Positions 7,090 to 11,544 of a stretch of 11,544 nucleotides of DNA are shown here, one piece after another. Source of the stretch: an uncultured Bacteroidales bacterium (GTDB lineage: Bacteria; Bacteroidota; Bacteroidia; Bacteroidales; UBA932); NCBI GenBank assembly GCA_946405485.1, contig CAMJHJ010000061.1:1-11544 (forward strand), given 5' to 3'. The notes under the pieces were generated by a model. It was given only the letters and a program-made list of their open reading frames with translations. It ran no database searches and was not told where the DNA came from. The translations under genes were made by a program, and so were the position numbers. How positions within the stretch are numbered: position 1 is the stretch's first letter; the number at the start of each line of letters is the position of its first letter.

Positions 7090-7974
7090 TTACTCGGCAT
7101 AGCTGGGCTTGACGAAATCAGCCGCCTTGAGGTAGTCGGCGCTGATGCGGCAAGTTTCCATGATGTCACCCACGCCGGTGCCTTCCATCTCGACGATGTA
7201 GTGCTTCAGGCCGGCGACATCGGCGTTGTTGAAGATGGCGTCAAAGCCGACGAAGCCGCTCTGGCCGACTTCGGTGACGTCCTTGATGTGGAGCATTTCG
7301 AAGCGGCCCGGATATTTCCGGAAGTAATTGCAAGGTGCGGCCTTGCCCATGACGGCCCAGTACACGTCCATCTCGAAGAAGACGAGGCTCGGATCGGTAT
7401 TCTGGATCATGAAATCATAGATGACCTGATCCTCGATCTTCTGGAACTCACGGGAGTGGTTGTGGTAACCGAACTTCAGGCCCTGCTCCGCGCAGAGCTT
7501 GCCGACCTCATTGAAGTAATCGCAATAAGTCTTCAGTCCTTCGAGGGTCTCCGGGATGCGGAAACTCGGGGCGACGATGTACTGGCAGCCGAGGGCCTTG
7601 TGGTCCGCGATGCACTTCTTCCACCACTCGAGCGCGGCGGTGAAATCCTTGTTGGCCAGTTCTTCGTCGGTCAGGTTACGCATCGTGTGCGTGGAGATGG
7701 CCTTCAGGCCGGCGGCTTCGAGGTCCGCCTTGATCTCCTCGACAGGGTGGTTGAAGAATTTGCCGTCGTTGTACCAGCAGATCTCAACCGTGGTGTATCC
7801 CATGTCGGCGAGCTTCTGGAAAACCTCGACATGATTGGCGTCATACTTCTCGTTGCTGCCGATGAGTTCGCGGACAGAATAGAGCTGCACGCCGATTTCC
7901 TTGGCCACCGGCTTGGCGGTGGAACAAGAAGCCAGCGCCACCAGGGCGCCGGCTATCCAAAGCAGTTTCTTCAT
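7090..7974 (-). CDS. Sugar phosphate isomerase/epimerase-type TIM-barrel lipoprotein
   Basis: This 294-aa protein belongs to the xylose isomerase-like / AP endonuclease 2 TIM-barrel superfamily. It opens with EIGVQLYSVRE after the lipoprotein signal (lipobox LASC, cysteine 17). Probable metal-site and catalytic residues are visible at barrel strand ends: Glu64 in TTVEICW, His171/His173 in GYHNHSREF, Glu201 and Asp203 in FFEMDVYW, His229 in LHIKD, and Glu262/Glu264 in IVEMEG. Homologues sit next to DUF1080 and Gfo/Idh/MocA genes in gut Bacteroidota and probably act on 3-keto sugars or the derived enediol/glycal rather than on sugar phosphates; that substrate is inferred from context. Lipidation puts it outside the cytoplasm, an unlikely place for a sugar phosphate. 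Its ATG shares one base with the TAA of the DUF1080 gene (TAATG), indicating translational coupling. Confidence 0.88.
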   Translation of the reverse strand: MKKLLWIAGALVALASCSTAKPVAKEIGVQLYSVRELIGSNEKYDANHVEVFQKLADMGYTTVEICWYNDGKFFNHPVEEIKADLEAAGLKAISTHTMRNLTDEELANKDFTAALEWWKKCIADHKALGCQYIVAPSFRIPETLEGLKTYCDYFNEVGKLCAEQGLKFGYHNHSREFQKIEDQVIYDFMIQNTDPSLVFFEMDVYWAVMGKAAPCNYFRKYPGRFEMLHIKDVTEVGQSGFVGFDAIFNNADVAGLKHYIVEMEGTGVGDIMETCRISADYLKAADFVKPSYAE

Positions 7975-8849
7975 TAGTCGAGGATCTTGATGCGGATGTT
8001 ACGATAGTACACCACGTCGCCGTGATCCTGGAAGCCGATGTAACCGGCATGCTCGTCGCCACCGACATTGTTCAGCAGTTCGAAAGCAAGCGGGTTCTTG
8101 GCCTGGGCGAATTTGCCGGAATTGAGCAGGTCGGCCCAATCCTGGGTCCACAGGTGGTATTCGCAGGTGTTGGCGCCGTTCTGGCCATGCACGACAGTGC
8201 CTTCGTAGACCAGGATCTTGCCGGTATTCCACTCACCCCAAGGATTGGCGTTCTGCGGCTCGGCGACGATCATGTCATACAGGGAAGAAGACTGGCGGAT
8301 GCCGATCACCTTGCCCAGCTGGCCGTCCGGATGGTTCGCGTTGTCGAGGATCTGATACTCCGGAGCGGAGATGTAGATCGGGGAATACTTCCAGACGCTG
8401 TCCTTCTGGGTCTTGATCTCACGGGCGAGGAGGAAAACGCCGGAGTTGGCACGCTCGGTGACCTTCCAGTCGAAGAGGAGCTCGAAGTTCTTGAACCTCT
8501 TCTCGAAGATGATGTCGCCGCCGTCACCGGCCTGCTGCTCGCCGCCACCCTTGCCGTTAAACTTCAGGCAGCCGTCCTCGATGGTCCAGCGGGTAGGGAC
8601 ATGGTCCTTGCCATAGCCTCTCCAACCCTTGAGAGAAGTGCCGTCGAAGAGGACGATGTAACCGTCCTCGTCCACCTTGAAGTCCGCGAGGTCGACCTCG
8701 GGGGCATTCACGATCACATACTCGGGAACATTGTCGTGGGCGGGGACCACGATTTCTTCGACCTCGGGGGCCGCCGCTTTCTTGCCGCCGCAAGCGGCCA
8801 GCAGGAACAGGGTTGCAACTGCTGCAACGCTGAAAAGGATCTTTTTCAT
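7974..8849 (-). CDS. DUF1080 (3-keto-disaccharide hydrolase-like) lipoprotein
   Basis: This is a 291-aa lipoprotein with lipobox LAAC (cysteine 20), GGKK behind it and an acidic/proline linker to about residue 55. A DUF1080 domain (Pfam PF06439, named 3-keto-disaccharide hydrolase) fills about 63-290. Hallmarks are YIVLFDGTSLKGWRG near its start, FELLFDWKVTERANSGVFL in the middle, EYQILDNANHPDG at 164-175, and the closing GYIGFQDHGDVVYYRNIRIK. The fold is a concanavalin-like beta jelly roll. Family members cleave glycosidic bonds of sugars already oxidised at C3, which fits the two dehydrogenases in the operon. Location should be the outer membrane or periplasm. The start is 24 bases after the stop of the Tat dehydrogenase gene, with an A-rich stretch (ACAAAACGAT) before the ATG rather than a Shine-Dalgarno site. 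Its stop overlaps the next start. Confidence 0.92.
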   Translation of the reverse strand: MKKILFSVAAVATLFLLAACGGKKAAAPEVEEIVVPAHDNVPEYVIVNAPEVDLADFKVDEDGYIVLFDGTSLKGWRGYGKDHVPTRWTIEDGCLKFNGKGGGEQQAGDGGDIIFEKRFKNFELLFDWKVTERANSGVFLLAREIKTQKDSVWKYSPIYISAPEYQILDNANHPDGQLGKVIGIRQSSSLYDMIVAEPQNANPWGEWNTGKILVYEGTVVHGQNGANTCEYHLWTQDWADLLNSGKFAQAKNPLAFELLNNVGGDEHAGYIGFQDHGDVVYYRNIRIKILD

Positions 8850-8873
8850 ATCGTTTTGTACTTTAGTTGTTGA

Positions 8874-10268
8874 CTATTCGGGCATGTCGGGCAGCGTCCA
8901 GCCGTCACGGTAAGTATGCTTGATCAGCTCCGCCGCATAGGCATTGGCGTCCACGGGATCCGTGTAGGTCTTCTTGAAGGTCGGATGACCGTCGGTGACG
9001 GAGAAGCCGTCGTGGATCATCGTCTTGATCGTGGCGCCTTCCGGAATGTTGGTGAAGCGCATGTTGGGGCCGTCCCATTGCAGCTCACGGTTGAGGCTCT
9101 GGAGACGGACGGCAAGGACGCCCATCACGACCATTTCGTTGAACGGGCCGGCTTCGCTGAAGTCGGAAGCGCTCAGGACGCGGTTCTCGGGATCTTCCTT
9201 ACAGGCACGGACCCAGTCCATCTGGTGGGACTCGGTGATGACACGGAGGACTTCCGGGGTCTCGGGGTTGCGGCCGGAGACAAGGTAAGGCTTGGCGCCG
9301 TAGCAGCCGCAGATGAGGGTGTCCTTGGTGCCGTGGAAAATCACGCCGCCACCCTGGACGTTGAGGTTCTTGCCGGCAGGCAGGCCTTCCGGGCGGGGAG
9401 GCTTCAAGCCACCGTCGTACCACCAGACCTCGACTTCGGGCATCGCGACCTTAGGCAGGTTTTCACGGGCGGGGAAGATGAGCTTGACGATCTGGGCGTT
9501 CGGGCAGGACTCGGTCAGGAGCGCGGTGGAGCTTCCCTGGACGCGGGTCGGATAGCCGAGACGGAGAGCCTTGAAGACAGGATGGAGGATATGGCAGGCC
9601 ATGTCGCCGAGGGCGCCGGTACCGAAATCCCACCAGCCGCGGAAATTCCAAGGGGTGTAGATGCTGTTGTACGGGCGATACTGGGCGGGACCGATGAAGC
9701 CATCCCAGTTGAGCGTGTCGGGAATGGGATCTTCCTTCTCCGGACGGTCGAGTCCCTGGGGCCAGATCGGACGGTCTGTGAACGCCTCGACCTTGGTGAC
9801 CTCACCGATGACACCGTTCCAGATCCAGGAACAGGTCTGGCGGACACCTTCCGCGGAAGCGCCCTGGTTGCCCATCTGGGTCGCGACCTTGTACTTGGCG
9901 GCGAGCTTGGTCAGCAGGCGGGACTCATACACGGTGTGCGTGAGGGGCTTCTCGCAATAGACGTGCTTGCCTTCGGTAAGGGCGTTGGCGGCGATGATCG
10001 CGTGCGTGTGGTCCGCAGTGGCGACCATGACGGCGTCGGCGTCCTTCAGCATCTCGTCATAGCAGACGCGCCAGTCATTGTAGCGCTTGGCTTCAGGATA
10101 GCGCTCGAAGACATGCTTGGCATAAGCCCAGTCGGTGTCGCAGAGGGCGATGATGTTCTGGCTTTCCATACCGCGGAGGTCGGAAGCGCCGCGTCCGCCG
10201 ATGCCGACGCCGATGATGTTGAGCTTGTCGCTGGGAGCGACGGCCTTCTTTTTCTTGGCTTTGGCCAG
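8874..10268 (-). repeat. Long imperfect direct repeat, copy 2 (dehydrogenase paralogue)
   Basis: This is the partner of 5674-7065. Similarity begins at the AKAKKK stretch right after the Tat leader, so the leader (10352-10269) lies outside the repeated part and is unique to this copy. Confidence 0.85.
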
Positions 10269-10352
10269 GACATCGTCCGTCGCCATCGTCAGTCCGATCG
10301 CTGCAGCCGTTCCCGCTTTGAGGAACGTTCTTCTAGACATTTCGTTAGACAT
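8874..10352 (-). CDS. Tat-exported Gfo/Idh/MocA family oxidoreductase
   Basis: This 492-aa protein is the first gene of the operon. I choose the ATG at 10352 (or 10340) because it is followed at once by a perfect twin-arginine motif SRRTFLK (6-12), a mild hydrophobic stretch and a cleavage-like VLA at 28-30; the open frame continues to 10430 but those codons look non-coding. The Rossmann domain has GVGIGGRG (48-55), CDTD (71-74) and ATADHTHA; the EKP motif is intact (134-136). The C-terminal domain has PYNSIYTPWNFRGWWDF and GDMACHILHPVF (Asp250, His254, His257). Tat export suits a protein folded with bound NAD(P) in the cytoplasm. Expected role: C3 oxidation of a glycoside in the periplasm, giving the substrate for the DUF1080 lipoprotein encoded next. 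GH109 glycosidases share this fold, so an NAD-dependent glycosidase activity is a less likely alternative. Confidence 0.92.
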   Translation of the reverse strand: MSNEMSRRTFLKAGTAAAIGLTMATDDVLAKAKKKKAVAPSDKLNIIGVGIGGRGASDLRGMESQNIIALCDTDWAYAKHVFERYPEAKRYNDWRVCYDEMLKDADAVMVATADHTHAIIAANALTEGKHVYCEKPLTHTVYESRLLTKLAAKYKVATQMGNQGASAEGVRQTCSWIWNGVIGEVTKVEAFTDRPIWPQGLDRPEKEDPIPDTLNWDGFIGPAQYRPYNSIYTPWNFRGWWDFGTGALGDMACHILHPVFKALRLGYPTRVQGSSTALLTESCPNAQIVKLIFPARENLPKVAMPEVEVWWYDGGLKPPRPEGLPAGKNLNVQGGGVIFHGTKDTLICGCYGAKPYLVSGRNPETPEVLRVITESHQMDWVRACKEDPENRVLSASDFSEAGPFNEMVVMGVLAVRLQSLNRELQWDGPNMRFTNIPEGATIKTMIHDGFSVTDGHPTFKKTYTDPVDANAYAAELIKHTYRDGWTLPDMPE

Positions 10353-10379
10353 ATCCGTAGTGGGTTTATAGTTAAGAAT

Positions 10380-10387
10380 TAAACATA
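10380..10387 (-). promoter_or_regulatory. Candidate -7 element of the oxidoreductase operon
   Basis: The minus strand reads TATGTTTA, one mismatch from the Bacteroidota -7 consensus TAnnTTTG. It would give a 5' leader of about 20 bases before the ATG at 10352. No convincing -33 TTTG is seen at the right distance. Position in the divergent intergenic gap is the main support. Confidence 0.3.
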
Positions 10388-10463
10388 ATCTACTATCCAA
10401 CGAATATAATGATTTGCAGTAAATAATCATAATTATTTGTCGAAAAACCGTCTATTTTATTCG

Positions 10464-10471
10464 TATATTTG
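10464..10471 (+). promoter_or_regulatory. -7 element of the aminopeptidase gene
   Basis: TATATTTG is an exact match to the Bacteroidota primary sigma factor -7 consensus TAnnTTTG. It would start transcription near 10478, about 20 bases before the ATG at 10499. A possible -33 TTTG lies at 10436-10439, but the spacing of 24 bases is longer than usual. The gap 10353-10498 holds the promoters of both divergent operons and nothing else that I can see. Confidence 0.55.
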
Positions 10472-10498
10472 TCTTCAGAACAAAAAACGACAAGCGAT

Positions 10499-11544
10499 AT
10501 GTTTGAGAAAAACGTTTACGTCAGCCGCAGGAAAACCCTGTTCGACCTGATGGCCGGGACGGCCCCGGAAGGGAAGAGGGGCATAGCGGCTTTCCTCGGC
10601 AACGTGGATGCTCCCGCGCAATACAGGGCCAACGGATATAAGTTCCGCCAGGACAGCACCTGGCTCTATTATTTCGGCATTGCCGAGCCTCGTTTCGCCG
10701 CTATCCTCGACCTGGACGCCGGGACGGAGACCCTCTGTTCCGACGATTACGGGATCGACGACATCATCTGGACCGGACCGATGCCGACGGTGGCGAGCCT
10801 GGCGGAGCGCATAGGCATCGCCGCCAGCGCCCCCTATGCCGCTTTCGACGAGGCGGTCAAAGCCGCACAGGCGCAGGGACGCCCCGTCCACGTGATCCCT
10901 CCATCGCGTTATTATAATACGCTCAAGCTGCGTGAATTGGGCGTGACGACCCCTTCTGAAGCCCTGATCCGGGCCATCGTTTCGATGCGTCTGGTCAAGG
11001 AGGACCGGGAGATCGCCCTGCTTGACGCGGCCTGCGACCTGGGCCAGCAGATGCATTCGATCGGCCGGGACGCAATCCGCGTCGGCGTCATAGAGCAGGA
11101 TATCGTCGGCAAGATGGAAGGTTTCGCGCTGGCCAAGGGCTGGGGCGTGTCTTTCCCGACCATCCTGACGCAGCACGGAGAGGTTTTCCACAACCACAGC
11201 CATGAATGCGTCATCGAGCCCGGCAAGCTGCTGGTAATCGATGCCGGCGTGGAGAGCAATGATTTCTACGCATCCGATTTCACCCGCACCTATCCGACCG
11301 GAGGACGCTTCACGGCACAGCAGCGGGATATCTATACGCTGGTGTACCAATGCAACGAGTTCGCATTTACCCTGATCCGTCCCGGCACGGCGTACAGGGA
11401 CGTGCATCTCGCGGTCGCCCGCCGCATGCTGGAGGGTCTGAAAGCGCTCGGACTGGTCGGCGGGGATGTGGATGAGATGGTCGCCGCGGGTGTGGCGGGC
11501 CTCTTCATGCCCCACGGCCTGGGCCACAACATGGGCCTGGACGT
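10499..11544 (+). CDS. Aminopeptidase P (Xaa-Pro aminopeptidase), 5' part
   Basis: The frame stays open from the ATG at 10499 to the window edge (348 full codons). It encodes an M24 metallopeptidase that removes the N-terminal residue before proline. The aminopeptidase P N-terminal domain covers about 5-140, with KFRQDSTWLYYFGI (48-61) as its signature. The pita-bread catalytic domain follows. Metal ligands visible are Asp248 (VIDAG), Asp260 (ASDFTRTYP) and His343 in HGLGHNMGLDV; the two glutamate ligands expected further on lie beyond the window. There is no signal peptide, so it is cytoplasmic. It is transcribed divergently from the oxidoreductase operon with its own promoter and is probably a housekeeping gene marking the edge of the accessory region. 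A 350-codon frame on the opposite strand is only its shadow. Confidence 0.93.
   Translation, partial: MFEKNVYVSRRKTLFDLMAGTAPEGKRGIAAFLGNVDAPAQYRANGYKFRQDSTWLYYFGIAEPRFAAILDLDAGTETLCSDDYGIDDIIWTGPMPTVASLAERIGIAASAPYAAFDEAVKAAQAQGRPVHVIPPSRYYNTLKLRELGVTTPSEALIRAIVSMRLVKEDREIALLDAACDLGQQMHSIGRDAIRVGVIEQDIVGKMEGFALAKGWGVSFPTILTQHGEVFHNHSHECVIEPGKLLVIDAGVESNDFYASDFTRTYPTGGRFTAQQRDIYTLVYQCNEFAFTLIRPGTAYRDVHLAVARRMLEGLKALGLVGGDVDEMVAAGVAGLFMPHGLGHNMGLD

Noticed and set aside
7201..8873. Plus-strand frames of 258 and 283 codons opposite the isomerase and DUF1080 genes
   Set aside because: The sense strand encodes complete lipoproteins with family motifs; the antisense translations show none.
8874..10352. 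Calling the dehydrogenases GH109 alpha-N-acetylgalactosaminidases
   Set aside because: Fold and Tat leader are shared, but the DUF1080 and isomerase neighbours favour 3-keto sugar chemistry; the sequence alone cannot exclude GH109 activity.
8916..10382. Long plus-strand open frame (488 codons) opposite the Tat dehydrogenase gene
   Set aside because: Same shadow effect. It resembles the frame at 5599 only because the sense genes are paralogues.
10353..10430. N-terminal extension of the Tat dehydrogenase up to 10430
   Set aside because: It would bury the SRRTFLK motif behind some 30 residues and run through the AT-rich promoter region.
10475..11527. Minus-strand frame of 350 codons over the right edge
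   Set aside because: The plus strand encodes aminopeptidase P with metal ligands and a promoter; the minus frame is its shadow.
1..11544. CRISPR array, tRNA/rRNA genes, insertion sequence or integrase
   Set aside because: No short spaced repeats, RNA gene signatures or transposase/integrase motifs were found; the only long repeats are the two dehydrogenase genes.

Overview
The window looks like Bacteroidota (Bacteroidales) chromosome. Supporting signs are many lipoprotein signal peptides, BACON and EF-hand/leucine-rich-repeat surface proteins, a TAnnTTTG-type promoter element instead of E. coli-type boxes, starts without clear Shine-Dalgarno sites, and a Tat-exported Gfo/Idh/MocA oxidoreductase next to a DUF1080 (3-keto-disaccharide hydrolase-like) lipoprotein. 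The genus cannot be fixed from the sequence. The right half is GC-rich (sampled lines about 65%), which would fit an Alistipes-like or uncultured gut Bacteroidales genome.

Layout: (1) Bases 1-71 hold the last codons of an upstream plus-strand gene. (2) Bases 71-5592 are a plus-strand run of six genes whose starts and stops all overlap by 1-11 bases. It consists of two diverged copies of a three-gene cassette: a small lipoprotein (about 150 aa), a predicted outer-membrane barrel protein with a signal peptide (341/352 aa), and a surface lipoprotein with two BACON-like domains, an EF-hand and an LRR region (405/441 aa). I do not recognise this cassette as a described system. It is AT-richer than both flanks. 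(3) Bases 5618-5653 form a perfect 15-bp hairpin between the convergent operons. (4) Bases 5674-10352 are a minus-strand operon of four genes, in transcription order: Tat-exported Gfo/Idh/MocA oxidoreductase, DUF1080 lipoprotein, sugar phosphate isomerase/epimerase-type TIM-barrel lipoprotein, and a second Gfo/Idh/MocA copy about 85% identical to the first but without a signal peptide and with QKP in place of EKP. (5) Bases 10353-10498 are the divergent promoter region. (6) From 10499 off the right edge runs a plus-strand aminopeptidase P (Xaa-Pro aminopeptidase). It is easily missed because its stop lies outside the window and a long antisense reading frame covers it.

How the genes work together: the minus-strand operon has the parts expected for C3-oxidation-dependent glycoside cleavage. 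An NAD(P)-type dehydrogenase would make a 3-keto sugar, a DUF1080 protein would cleave it, and a TIM-barrel isomerase/epimerase-like protein would process the product. In the plus-strand operon, each cassette would place one barrel and two lipoproteins in the outer membrane, suggesting a surface complex with a BACON/LRR recognition arm. Having two diverged cassettes in one transcript suggests two specificities or a hetero-complex; its substrate or partner is unknown.
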